Source of the DNA: an uncultured Nitrospiraceae bacterium | Lineage (GTDB): Bacteria; Nitrospirota; Thermodesulfovibrionia; Thermodesulfovibrionales; SM23-35 | Length of the DNA: 58,327 bases | Assembly: GCA_937138415.1 (NCBI GenBank) | Contig: CAKZPA010000027.1 | Location: 1-58,327 of the forward strand | Direction: 5' to 3' | Shown here: positions 44,063-53,471 of the stretch, one piece after another | Layout: each line of letters starts with the position of its first letter | Numbering within the stretch: the first letter of the stretch is position 1 | Translations under genes and position numbers: made by a program | Notes under the pieces: generated by a model | Seen by the model: only the letters and a program-made list of their open reading frames with translations | What the model was told of the DNA's origin: nothing | Database searches by the model: none

Positions 44063-45610
44063 GTGTTTGCCGCATCGTGCGAGAGGCTTCTTGTCAGAGG
44101 TGTCAATTGGATCGGCGATAGCGTGATGACCCTTCCGGCAATCGCATCCCTCCGGAAGCACATGAAAAACACCCACGTCGCTCTCCTCGCAAAGCCGTGG
44201 GTCTCCGAGGTATTCGAAGGAAACCCGCACATCGACGAAATACTGCTCTATTCCGACTCGCACAGAGGGATCATCGGCAAGGTTAAGCTCTCTTCGCACC
44301 TGCGCAGCCTCCGTTTCTGCGGAGCCGTTCTCTTTCAGAACGCATTCGATGCCGCCCTCCTCGCTTTCCTCGCCGGCATAAAAGAACGCGCCGGATACGC
44401 GAGGGATGGACGGCGATTCCTCCTCACGCATGCCGTCCCCGTCCCGAACGACTCAGAGCATCACATTTTTTACTACCTCAACCTCCTTCGGGAAATCGGC
44501 ATCGGCGGTGACTATTCCTACCCTTATATTTACCTGTCGCTCGATGAGCGACTGCAGGCGAGGCAGCGCCTCTCCGGTTTGAAGAGGCCGATCCTGGGGA
44601 TCAATCCGGGTGCCACCTATGGCTCCGCGAAGCGTTGGTTCCCCGAGAGGTTTGCAGAAGTGGCCTCGTGGTTCATAGCCGACACGGGCGGCAGCGCCGT
44701 TCTCTTCGGAAGCGCGCGGGAGGTCGACATCGCGGATGAAATCTACAAGAACATCATTCCCGAGTTCAGGCCTGCGGAAACCGTGCTCACTCTCGCCGGC
44801 CGCACATCCCTCAGAGAACTCATTTCGCTCGTCTCGGAATGCGACGTTTTCCTGACGAACGATTCGGGTCCTATGCACATTGCCTATGCAGTGAGGACAC
44901 CGCTCGTCGCGCTCTTCGGCTCGACGGATCCCGCTGTGACCGGGCCGCCGCCCGGAGACGAAACTCCCTCGGTCGTCATCGCTGCGGCTGATGTGCCGTG
45001 TCGACCCTGCTTCGAGCGCTCGTGCAAAAAAAACGACATGCAATGCATGTATGGCATCGCCTCGGATGACGTTTTCTACGCAATAAGGCAACTCGTGCCG
45101 CGCGTTCCGGCCGTTTTTTTCGACCGCGACGGAACGCTCTGCGAGGATCGAGGATATATCGACACGATGGATGAACTGCGCCTCTTCCCCGATGTGTCGA
45201 CCCTCGAACTACTCAGGAAGGCGGGATTCAAACTGATAGGAGTGAGCAACCAATCGGGCATCGGACGTGGTCTGGTTACGGAAGAGTTCGTTCGGCACGC
45301 GCACAGGATCTTCGTGGATCAATTCGGGTTTGACGATTTCTATCATTGCCCGCACCACCCGGACGATCACTGCGTCTGCAGAAAGCCGGAGCCTGAAATG
45401 CTCCTGAGGGCGCGGAGCCGGCATGCGATCGACCTCAAGAGATCATTCGTCGTCGGTGACAAGGATTCCGACATGCTCCTCGCAAAAGCCGTCGGCGCCA
45501 GGGGGATACTGGTGACGACGGGCAAGCAGCGGGAATCGGCCTACGCAGATTTCACCGCCCCCAATCTCCGACAGGCGGTGGACTGGATACTGAAACAGGC
45601 ACGATACTGA
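44063..45610 (+). CDS. Heptosyltransferase II - D,D-heptose 1,7-bisphosphate phosphatase fusion
   Basis: 515 residues. Residues ~1-345 are a GT9 ADP-heptose:LPS heptosyltransferase (LLVRGVNWIGDSVMTLPAI, GINPGATYGSAKRWFPERF, LTNDSGPMHIAYAVRTPLVA, LFGSTDPAVTGPP). Residues ~345-515 are a HAD phosphatase of the GmhB type (VFFDRDGTLCEDRGYI, GVSNQSGIGRGLV, zinc-loop CPHHPDDHCVCRKP, VVGDKDSDMLLA). The fusion joins a step of ADP-heptose synthesis to its use in the LPS inner core. Start GTG 44063, without a Shine-Dalgarno. The next gene starts 1 nt after its stop. Confidence 0.92.
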   Translation: MFAASCERLLVRGVNWIGDSVMTLPAIASLRKHMKNTHVALLAKPWVSEVFEGNPHIDEILLYSDSHRGIIGKVKLSSHLRSLRFCGAVLFQNAFDAALLAFLAGIKERAGYARDGRRFLLTHAVPVPNDSEHHIFYYLNLLREIGIGGDYSYPYIYLSLDERLQARQRLSGLKRPILGINPGATYGSAKRWFPERFAEVASWFIADTGGSAVLFGSAREVDIADEIYKNIIPEFRPAETVLTLAGRTSLRELISLVSECDVFLTNDSGPMHIAYAVRTPLVALFGSTDPAVTGPPPGDETPSVVIAAADVPCRPCFERSCKKNDMQCMYGIASDDVFYAIRQLVPRVPAVFFDRDGTLCEDRGYIDTMDELRLFPDVSTLELLRKAGFKLIGVSNQSGIGRGLVTEEFVRHAHRIFVDQFGFDDFYHCPHHPDDHCVCRKPEPEMLLRARSRHAIDLKRSFVVGDKDSDMLLAKAVGARGILVTTGKQRESAYADFTAPNLRQAVDWILKQARY

Positions 45611-45611
45611 T

Positions 45612-46634
45612 ATGGCCCCCGGGAAAATTCTCATCGTCAAACCGAGCTCCCTCGGCGACATCGTCCACAGTCTGCCGGTTCTGAACGCCCTCTCGAAGAC
45701 CTTTCCCGATGCCGTTATCGATTGGGTGATCGCTCATGGTTTCGAGGGCCTTCTCGAAGGGCATCCGATGATCCGCAAACTCTGGATAATCAGGAAAGAT
45801 AACTGGAAAAAGATTCGGAATGTGAGAGAGACAGTGCAATCGATCAGCGTTCTGTTCAAACAATTGAAAGGAGAACAATACGACGTCGTCATAGACCTCC
45901 AGGGACTCCTCAGGAGCGGGCTGATCGCATCCGCAACCGCCTCGCCGATGAGAATCGGACTCAAAGAGGCGCGCGAAGGGAGCAGAGTTTTCTACACGCA
46001 CACCGTGGAAGGCGGAAAGAACGGTCACGCCGTCGACAGATACCTGAAGATTGCCGGGTTCCTCGGATGCGATATTTCGGATGTCCGTTTCCCTCTCCCG
46101 CCGACCGGACGGACATCGTTTCCCCAGGTGCCCGAAAAATACGCGGTTCTCGTTCCCGGCGCCAGATGGGGTACCAAACTGTGGCCCGCGGAGGAGTTCG
46201 GGAAACTCGCCTCTGCCCTCCCGATGACGACCCTTGTCATCGGCGGCAGGGCAGACACCGATATCGCCAATGTTGTCGTCTCACTTTCCGGCGGTAAAGC
46301 GAGATCGCTCGCGGGAGAAACAGATATCAAGGATCTCATAGAAATACTGCGGCGTGCCCAGTTCGTCGTGAGCAACGATTCGGGGCCCATGCACATTGCC
46401 GCTGCACTCGCCATTCCGGTTTTTGCGATATTCGGGCCGACGGATCCTCGAAAAACAGGACCTTACGGCGGGGGGCATACGATCATACGGTCGTCTGTTC
46501 CCTGCGCTCCGTGCCGCAGAAAATCATGCGAAGACGCGAGGTGCATGAAGGAGATCACAGCCCGCAACGTCTACGATATCATCGCTGCTACGTTATCACG
46601 AGAGCGACCGAAGGGAGGTACGGAACGACCCTGA
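45612..46634 (+). CDS. waaC: Lipopolysaccharide heptosyltransferase I
   Basis: 340 residues, GT9 family: ILIVKPSSLGDIVHSLPVLN at the N-terminus, DVVIDLQGLLRSGLIASATA, VPGARWGTKLWPAEEFGKLA, VSNDSGPMHIAAALAIPVFA and IFGPTDPRKTGPYG. It probably adds the first heptose to Kdo2-lipid A (inference from similarity). Starts 1 nt after the upstream gene, in one operon. Confidence 0.9.
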   Translation: MAPGKILIVKPSSLGDIVHSLPVLNALSKTFPDAVIDWVIAHGFEGLLEGHPMIRKLWIIRKDNWKKIRNVRETVQSISVLFKQLKGEQYDVVIDLQGLLRSGLIASATASPMRIGLKEAREGSRVFYTHTVEGGKNGHAVDRYLKIAGFLGCDISDVRFPLPPTGRTSFPQVPEKYAVLVPGARWGTKLWPAEEFGKLASALPMTTLVIGGRADTDIANVVVSLSGGKARSLAGETDIKDLIEILRRAQFVVSNDSGPMHIAAALAIPVFAIFGPTDPRKTGPYGGGHTIIRSSVPCAPCRRKSCEDARCMKEITARNVYDIIAATLSRERPKGGTERP

Positions 46635-46724
46635 TGACCATACCATGCGTTTCAGATGTGCAGATGGTGCGTCAGACTCTTTCGACTGGCCGAGGCAGAT
46701 GCACTGTGGGCAAGGTCGACCCTC

Positions 46725-49700
46725 TCAACGTTTCTTCAAGAATCGAACAGCATCTTCAGCCGGAACAGGGGGGCTCACGTAGTACCCCTGACCCATGCTG
46801 CACTTGAGCAGTCGCAGGATCTTCCACTGTTCTTCCGTTTCGACCCCCTCCGCTATCGTTCTTAAATTGAGCGTGTCCGCCACGCTCACGATCGCTTTCA
46901 TGATCGACGCAGATTCAGGCTCTTCAGCGATCTCCCATATGAGGGACTTATCGATCTTCAGATTGTCGACCGGGAACCTTTTCAGGTGGGCCAGCGACGA
47001 GTACCCCGTACCGAAATCGTCGATGGATATCGAAATGCCCATCTTCCGGAATTCCGCAAGAGTCGTCGCGATGAGATCGACCTCCTGAATGAAAGCGCTT
47101 TCCGTTATTTCCAGGGTGAGGAGCGAGGGAGCGACGCCTGATTCCGCGAGGATATTTTCGACAATCCTCGCGAAGTTCCTCTGCCTGAATTGCACGAGGG
47201 AGAGGTTGACGGACACGGAAACGACCGAATATCCCCCATCCTCCCACCTTCTGAGCTGTTGGAGAGCACTCCCGAGAATCCATTCACCCACCTCGACGAT
47301 CATCCGCGTATCTTCGAGAACGGAGATAAACTTCCCGGGTGCCACCAACCCCAAATCCGGGTTGTGCCACCGCACCAAAGCTTCGAACCCGACGATATCT
47401 TTGGTCGCGATATCCCAGTACGGCTGGTAGTGGAGCACAAATTCCCTGTTGTCGAGGGCACGGCTGAGGCGTCTCTCCACGAGGAGGACGTGCGATGCCC
47501 TCACATGTAGGTCTTCGGTATAGAAACGGAAGGATTTTCTCCCCTCCTTCTTCGCGAGCGCGAGAGCACGTTCTGCGCTTCGGACGAGGTTCTCCGGGCT
47601 CGGCCCGTCCATCGGATAGATCGCGATCCCCGTGCTGACTGTCAACATGACTTCTTCTCCATACACATCCAAAGGCGCGCACACGAACTGAACCACCTTC
47701 TCCATGATGGGGAGAATATCATCCGAATGCGCAATGTCGAAAAGGGCAATGCCAAACTCGTCGTTCCCCAAACGTGCCACAGTATCCGTCCTGCGAACCG
47801 CGCTCGAAAATCTCTCGCCGACATCCTTCAAAACTTTATCTCCGATATGTTGCCCGTAGGCATCGTTGACGTACTTGAACCGGTCGATATCCATGATGAG
47901 AACCGCGACATTCCGGGAGGACCGTTCCGCCCGAGCAATCCCCTGTCGAAGCCTGTCCATGAACAAACCCCTGCTGGGCAAACCGGTCAACGCATCGTAG
48001 TATACAAGGTACTCGGCCTTTTCTTCTGCCTTCTTTCTCATGATGATTTCGGACAGGACCGTCGCGAACGCACACAGGAATTCTTTCTCCCTTCTCTGAA
48101 GAGCGTATCCTTGCTTTACGTAGAGGTTCAGAACCCCCAAGGTTCTGCCACCGCTCAGGATTGGAACCGCACAGTGCGTGTGGGGAGAAATCGTGTCGCC
48201 GTCCTTGCCATAGGATTCATCGCCCAAACGGCTAATCTGGATTTCCTGTGTCGCCGCTGCGCGTCCGCAGAGCCATCGGCCGAAGGAAACCTCGCTGCAC
48301 GACTTTTTCACTGCATCAGGGAGATTCATGAACGCGCTCAGAAATAAAATCTCAGGGTCTCTCTCCACAAGCTGAATGAAACCGACCGCTTCGAACTCGA
48401 TGAACGGAACCTCGACGACGATGTGAAGCGACTTCCGCAGGATATCTTCCAGCGACATCTCTTTCAGAGCCTCACTGAGCACCCTGTTCATGGTTGCTTG
48501 TGCCACATACGCATTGACGAGTTCCGCCTGTGACTCCTGGAGGGCGACCTCCGCATTCTTGCGCTCCGTCACATCCATGATGAAGCCTTCCAGCACCTGT
48601 TCTTTGTCATGCGGGGCGGACACGAGCTGGCCCTGTTCCCACACCCATTTCACGTCCCCCTGTTTCGTCATGATCCGGTACTCGATGACGAATCCCTTCC
48701 CATGGGCTACCCTTTCCTGAACGCCGCCATGGACAGCGGCGCGGTCATCGGGATGGATGATGTCATCGAACAGGACGGCACCGGTCAATTCATCGGGGGA
48801 ATAACCGGTCAGTGCGAGAGACCCCTCGCTCACGAACTCCATCGACCGACCCGGCGCGTTCTTGCGCCGGTAAGCCATACCAGGGAGATTGCTCAACAAG
48901 ACCCGCATACGTTCCCGGCTGCGGACCAAATCAGCCGTTCTCTGCTGCACGATCAGGTCCAGCGTCGCACGTCGTCTGCTAATGAAGCCAACGAAAATCG
49001 TCAGAACCGATGTGAGCGCCCCTCCCGCGACTGCGACCAGCCATCCCGCACGCGCCGGGTACAGCGCAGCGAAATGCGGACCGGGATACGCTGATACCGC
49101 ATACGTTTTGCCGTATGCGAAGATCGGCACGATGACGCCAACCCCTTTGGTGCGGCACAGTGCAGATTCACCTTCGATACCGCCCGCGTGCGGGTGATCC
49201 GATGACGTCGCGATCAAAACCGATTGCCCGTCCGGCCGAAGTTGAAACAGGCATAAATGCGATGCTGCGAGCAGGTCGACGCTCTGCCACCGGCCCTGCT
49301 CGAGGAGGTAATCCATGCGGAGAATAGCAGACGCAAATCCCTCCACTTGTCTCTTCTGACCGAAGACCGGCCAGTAAATAAAGATTTCATAAGGCCCTTC
49401 TCCCTCCGTTGGCGACATAGGATCCGTTGCCGTGACCAGGCCAAACCTTGTAGCTTCCTCGATCGCTGCGCGATGCGCGCCATGAGAACCTCGATCGAAA
49501 CCGAGCTGCGTATCGCTCTTCGTGAGGGGTTCGGTATAAAAAACAGGGTAATACGTGGGGCGCGCCGGCGCGATGACCCGCCTCCCGAACTCGTCCGTTT
49601 CCCAGATCGCAAACCCCGGCAATCCATCCTGGCGAGCCGATTCTTCCATTTTCTCACGATCATCTGCCGCGACGACCGGTACCCACTGCCATGCCGATAC

Positions 49701-50651
49701 CATCGGATCATCCGTTAAATACTTAGTAAAGGACGAGAACTCCGCCCGCTCGACGTGCATACTTCCCTCGAAGAAACTCGCCAAGCCAGCCAATTGAGTG
49801 TCCCGTAAATCGCGGAGCGTCTCCGTCACGAAGGCCGCTTTTGTCATGGCAATTCGCCTGAACGTCTCCTGCCTGCCGCGATCCTCCAGCGCGTGAAGCT
49901 CATACGAAAGAATGACCGTCAGTGCCAAGCCGATCGCGCACGTAACGAGTGCCTCGGTATTGCGCGACCACCACTTCATTCCGTGCGAAACCGGCATGCG
50001 ACTGCGGTGCCAGAGCAATACCGCCGCTCCCGACAGGATTACCGTCATCGCGACCGCCGACATGACCGGGAAGAAGACCGCACGCACTTTTTCAGAATTC
50101 CAGTTTCGCGCATCGACATCCATGCCGAGGACTGCAACAACGTCGCCGGAAGAAGGATTGAACAGGGGGACGAGGGCCGTCATCCACGTCCCCCAACGAT
50201 CGGTCGTCGGACCTTCGAATTGTGGAGCTGGAGCGAGAAAAACGTTTCGCATAATCTCCGACACCTCCTCGTACACCTGCCCCGGACCAGATTCGTCCTG
50301 AGACCCCATCGGCTCGGAATCCACGAGAAAGATGATCGATCCATCCGGACGCTTTGCCAAAAGATAAAGGAAGCGGCAATTCTCGAAGGCCTGACATGTG
50401 CTCCTAAGCTGCCCTTTGAGCCGAACGTAGTACGGCGAGACGCGATCGGCTTCCGTTCCGGTCAATGAGGTGACATTCTCTAGATTCAGGGCATTTGCAA
50501 TGAGGTGGGTCTTCTGCATCAGATCCGCGCGCATCCATTGCTCGGTGCTTCGCGCAGTCCAGGTGGTGAAAAGAACCCCTCCGAGGAGGGTTACCGCAAC
50601 GATCGCTGCCGCGACGAGGATTACAGAGCGCGGCGTTTTACTGTCGAACAC
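46725..50651 (-). CDS. Large CHASE/PAS/GAF/GGDEF/EAL cyclic-di-GMP protein
   Basis: 1308 residues. Order: membrane helix at the N-terminus (SVILVAAAIVAVTLLGGVLF), an extracytoplasmic sensor region, membrane segments, a CHASE domain (about 270-490), a further membrane helix, PAS (about 600-710), GAF (about 720-880), GGDEF (about 890-1050) and EAL (about 1060-1300). The GGDEF signature is GNDEF (in RLGNDEFGIAL), so cyclase activity is doubtful. EAL catalytic residues are intact: FEALVRW, LEITES, DDFGTGYSSL, LKIDKS, GVETEEQ and MGQGYY. It is probably a membrane phosphodiesterase sensing external and cytoplasmic cues. Start GTG 50651 with GAGGTG upstream. Confidence 0.92.
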   Translation of the reverse strand: MFDSKTPRSVILVAAAIVAVTLLGGVLFTTWTARSTEQWMRADLMQKTHLIANALNLENVTSLTGTEADRVSPYYVRLKGQLRSTCQAFENCRFLYLLAKRPDGSIIFLVDSEPMGSQDESGPGQVYEEVSEIMRNVFLAPAPQFEGPTTDRWGTWMTALVPLFNPSSGDVVAVLGMDVDARNWNSEKVRAVFFPVMSAVAMTVILSGAAVLLWHRSRMPVSHGMKWWSRNTEALVTCAIGLALTVILSYELHALEDRGRQETFRRIAMTKAAFVTETLRDLRDTQLAGLASFFEGSMHVERAEFSSFTKYLTDDPMVSAWQWVPVVAADDREKMEESARQDGLPGFAIWETDEFGRRVIAPARPTYYPVFYTEPLTKSDTQLGFDRGSHGAHRAAIEEATRFGLVTATDPMSPTEGEGPYEIFIYWPVFGQKRQVEGFASAILRMDYLLEQGRWQSVDLLAASHLCLFQLRPDGQSVLIATSSDHPHAGGIEGESALCRTKGVGVIVPIFAYGKTYAVSAYPGPHFAALYPARAGWLVAVAGGALTSVLTIFVGFISRRRATLDLIVQQRTADLVRSRERMRVLLSNLPGMAYRRKNAPGRSMEFVSEGSLALTGYSPDELTGAVLFDDIIHPDDRAAVHGGVQERVAHGKGFVIEYRIMTKQGDVKWVWEQGQLVSAPHDKEQVLEGFIMDVTERKNAEVALQESQAELVNAYVAQATMNRVLSEALKEMSLEDILRKSLHIVVEVPFIEFEAVGFIQLVERDPEILFLSAFMNLPDAVKKSCSEVSFGRWLCGRAAATQEIQISRLGDESYGKDGDTISPHTHCAVPILSGGRTLGVLNLYVKQGYALQRREKEFLCAFATVLSEIIMRKKAEEKAEYLVYYDALTGLPSRGLFMDRLRQGIARAERSSRNVAVLIMDIDRFKYVNDAYGQHIGDKVLKDVGERFSSAVRRTDTVARLGNDEFGIALFDIAHSDDILPIMEKVVQFVCAPLDVYGEEVMLTVSTGIAIYPMDGPSPENLVRSAERALALAKKEGRKSFRFYTEDLHVRASHVLLVERRLSRALDNREFVLHYQPYWDIATKDIVGFEALVRWHNPDLGLVAPGKFISVLEDTRMIVEVGEWILGSALQQLRRWEDGGYSVVSVSVNLSLVQFRQRNFARIVENILAESGVAPSLLTLEITESAFIQEVDLIATTLAEFRKMGISISIDDFGTGYSSLAHLKRFPVDNLKIDKSLIWEIAEEPESASIMKAIVSVADTLNLRTIAEGVETEEQWKILRLLKCSMGQGYYVSPPVPAEDAVRFLKKR

Positions 50652-50793
50652 GCAGGAGCACCTCTTCTCTGCGGTGTCCCCAGAAATAGCGAGTTCTCCC
50701 CCGCAAGCTCCCTATTGGCTACCTGCAGGAGGGTGAGGGGGCACACACGATTAGACTTAGCAAGGGCATGTCACAAAATATACCAAAAACGGT

Positions 50794-51282
50794 TCAACTT
50801 TTCTTGACCCCCTCGCGGGCTATGGCGATCTTCCCGGTTCTCACGAACTCCTTGATCCCGATCGGCTTGAGGAGCTCGATAATCGCCTCTATCTTTTTTT
50901 CGTCCCCGGTTATTTCGATGGTATAGGTCGTCTTGCTCGAATCGACCACTCTCCCCCTGAAAATTTCGGTGAGCCTCAAGACCTCGGCTTTATCCTCCTG
51001 CCGGGGGGCAACTTTAATGAGAACCATTTCCCTCTCGACGTGGTCGAGTTCGGTCATGTCGACGACCTTTATGACGTCGATCAGCTTGTTGAGCTGCTTC
51101 GTGATCTGTTCGATAATCTGGTCGTCACCGCTCGTGACGATCGTCATCGTCGATATTTGAGGATCGATCGTCTCCCCGACGGAGAGGCTCTCGATATTGT
51201 ATCCCCTTCCACTGAACAGACCCGCGATTCTCGAAAGTACGCCGAATTTGTTCTCGACGAGCAACGAAATGGTGTGTCTCAT
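50794..51282 (-). CDS. ilvN: Acetolactate synthase small (regulatory) subunit
   Basis: 162 residues. N-terminal ACT domain [40 protein letters not shown], then the C-terminal domain ([30 protein letters not shown]). It confers valine feedback on IlvB. It lies 55 nt downstream of ilvB on the minus strand. Confidence 0.95.
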   Translation of the reverse strand: MRHTISLLVENKFGVLSRIAGLFSGRGYNIESLSVGETIDPQISTMTIVTSGDDQIIEQITKQLNKLIDVIKVVDMTELDHVEREMVLIKVAPRQEDKAEVLRLTEIFRGRVVDSSKTTYTIEITGDEKKIEAIIELLKPIGIKEFVRTGKIAIAREGVKKS

Positions 51283-51337
51283 GCACGTCCCTCAGGTTCT
51301 GCTATCTTCTTCTCTCTCTCTCCCCTTTCACCGATCC

Positions 51338-53068
51338 CTACTTCACGGCTTTAAGCTTCTTCTCTTCCTTCTCCGGCTTTTCTTCGAAGAGCATGTGGTC
51401 GATCGGCGCGCCAGCGGGCACCATGGGAAAGACCTTCTCCTTCCAGTGGACGACAAAGTCCATGAAGACCGTCTTCTTGATTTTGAACGCCTCCTTCAGA
51501 ACCGACTCCACTTCGCTCGGCTTCGTCGCTCTCAACCCGACAGCGCCGTACGCTTCGGCGAGTTTGACGAAATCGGGAACGACCTCGAGGTGCGTGTGAG
51601 AGTACCGCCCTGCGAAGAAGAGTTCCTGCCATTGTCTCACCATGCCGAGATATCGGTTGTTGAGAATCGCCACCTTCACCGGAAGTTTATTGATAACCGC
51701 GGTCGCGAGTTCCTGAATGTTCATCTGAATACTGCCGTCGCCCGCGATATCAATGACGAGCTTGTTCGGGTGCGCTATTTGAGCGCCAATGGCCGCCGGG
51801 AATCCGTATCCCATCGTCCCCAGTCCGCCCGACGTCAACCACATCCTCGGCCGGTCGAACTTGAAGAACTGCGCCGCCCACATTTGGTTCTGGCCGACCT
51901 CGGTCGAGATGATGGCGTCCCCCTTCGTCAGCTCGAATATCTTTTCGACGACGAACTGCGGCTTTATCACGTCGTCGCTGTACGTGTAGGTCATCGGCCT
52001 TTCCTGTCGCCACAGGTCGATCTGCCTCAGCCACGCTTTGCGCACCTCGTCCCACTGTTCCTTCATATCCTCTCTCAGCATCTTATTCAGCACCGTAAGA
52101 ACCCGCTTGACATCACCGACGATCGGGATATCGACGCGCACATTTTTTCTGATCGACGTCGGATCGATATCGATATGGATGATCTTCGCGTGAGGAGCGA
52201 ACGCGTCAATCTTCCCCGTTACCCTGTCATCAAACCGCATCCCTATGGCGATGAGGAGGTCCGATTCCTGGATGGACTTGTTCGCGTAGTACGTCCCGTG
52301 CATACCCGGCATCCCGAGCGAGAGCGGGTGCGTTCCCGGAAACCCCCCGAGCCCCATCAGCGTCATCGTCACGGGGATGTTCGTCACTTCCGCGAGTTCC
52401 TTCAGTTCCTTGTGGGCTCCGGAGATGATGACGCCCCCGCCGGCAATGATAACCGCCCTCTTCGACTTCGCGATGAGGTTCGCGGCCTGTTGGATCATCC
52501 ACCTGTTTCCCTCGTACGTCGGGTTATAGCTTCTGATCTTGACCTCGGGCCACGTAAAATCCGCCTTCGAAGCCGTCACATCCTTCGGGAGATCGATGAG
52601 AACCGGACCCGGGCGACCGGTCGTTGCGATATGGAAGGCCTCTCTGATGATTCTCGAAAGATCTCTCACGTCTTTCGCGAGGTAATTGTATTTCGTACAC
52701 GGTCTAGAAATCCCGACGATATCAGCTTCCTGGAAAGCGTCATTCCCGATGAGCATCGTCGGCACCTGCCCGGAAAAAACGACGAGCGGTATGGAATCCA
52801 TGGATGCGGTGGCAATGCCAGTGATCGTATTGGTCGCGCCGGGACCGGATGTCACGAGCACCACCCCGGGCTTGCCCGTCGATCGGGCATATCCGTCGGC
52901 TGCATGCACAGCACCCTGCTCGTGCCGCGTGAGGATCAACTGGATGTCCTTGTCGTCGTAGAGAAGATCGAATATGTTAAGGATCACCCCCCCGGGATAT
53001 CCGAAAATGTGCTTTACGCCCTCTCTCTTCAGCGTCTCGACTAATATTTCCGCTCCTGTCATCTTCAT
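51338..53068 (-). CDS. ilvB: Acetolactate synthase large subunit
   Basis: 576 residues. ThDP enzyme of valine/isoleucine synthesis. Signatures: [36 protein letters not shown] with the catalytic Glu region, [17 protein letters not shown], and the ThDP site [20 protein letters not shown] with [19 protein letters not shown] 53068 with GGAG 11 nt upstream; an extended -10 (TGGTAAAAT) lies at 53109-53101. Confidence 0.96.
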   Translation of the reverse strand: MKMTGAEILVETLKREGVKHIFGYPGGVILNIFDLLYDDKDIQLILTRHEQGAVHAADGYARSTGKPGVVLVTSGPGATNTITGIATASMDSIPLVVFSGQVPTMLIGNDAFQEADIVGISRPCTKYNYLAKDVRDLSRIIREAFHIATTGRPGPVLIDLPKDVTASKADFTWPEVKIRSYNPTYEGNRWMIQQAANLIAKSKRAVIIAGGGVIISGAHKELKELAEVTNIPVTMTLMGLGGFPGTHPLSLGMPGMHGTYYANKSIQESDLLIAIGMRFDDRVTGKIDAFAPHAKIIHIDIDPTSIRKNVRVDIPIVGDVKRVLTVLNKMLREDMKEQWDEVRKAWLRQIDLWRQERPMTYTYSDDVIKPQFVVEKIFELTKGDAIISTEVGQNQMWAAQFFKFDRPRMWLTSGGLGTMGYGFPAAIGAQIAHPNKLVIDIAGDGSIQMNIQELATAVINKLPVKVAILNNRYLGMVRQWQELFFAGRYSHTHLEVVPDFVKLAEAYGAVGLRATKPSEVESVLKEAFKIKKTVFMDFVVHWKEKVFPMVPAGAPIDHMLFEEKPEKEEKKLKAVK

Positions 53069-53100
53069 ATACGCACATACTCCTACGAAAAAATTGGTTC

Positions 53101-53109
53101 ATTTTACCA
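53101..53109 (-). promoter_or_regulatory. Extended -10 promoter of ilvB-ilvN
   Basis: TGGTAAAAT on the minus strand, one mismatch from TGnTATAAT, about 32 nt upstream of the ATG. The rest of 53110-53318 holds nothing I can identify. Confidence 0.5.
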
Positions 53110-53318
53110 TAAAAACTGCCACAGGTGTCCCTGGGAACTGGGATTGCCCCCGATTGAACCCAAAAAGTGCATTTGAAAAGGGCAGCTGGAGTGAGAAATA
53201 TGATGTTCGATACCTTATACCGAAAGGGAAAGGCCGAGAGTGCTCCACGCAGAGAAACCGGCTAATCCTGACCCCAGGAAAGGGATTCACAGAAAGCTTT
53301 GGCAGGCATCCCGTGCAA

Positions 53319-53447
53319 TTACCGCTCGGCGTCCATATTCAGAAAACGCCAGAAACTGATCATGAGAATCAAAAAAACAACCAGCAGGAGATACGCGTTT
53401 CCCTGATTTGCAAAAATGTCATAGAGTGTGAAAATACCTTGGCTCAT
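53319..53447 (-). CDS. HmcD-like small membrane subunit
   Basis: 42 residues from ATG 53447 with GGAG 7 nt upstream to TAA at 53321-53319. Reads MSQGIFTLYDIFANQG..., then a single membrane helix (YLLLVVFLILMISFWRFLN) and a short charged end. It lies 24 nt after the NrfD-type gene, the position and size of HmcD-type subunits in Hmc complexes. Primary sequence alone would not identify it; the operon context does. Confidence 0.65.
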   Translation of the reverse strand: MSQGIFTLYDIFANQGNAYLLLVVFLILMISFWRFLNMDAER

Positions 53448-53471
53448 CTGTTTTCTCCGCTGTCTGGTCTG

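Noticed and set aside
51197-53044. A 615-codon plus-strand open frame opposite ilvB
   Set aside because: Low-complexity Arg/His/Asp-rich product; explained by codon bias of ilvB on the other strand.
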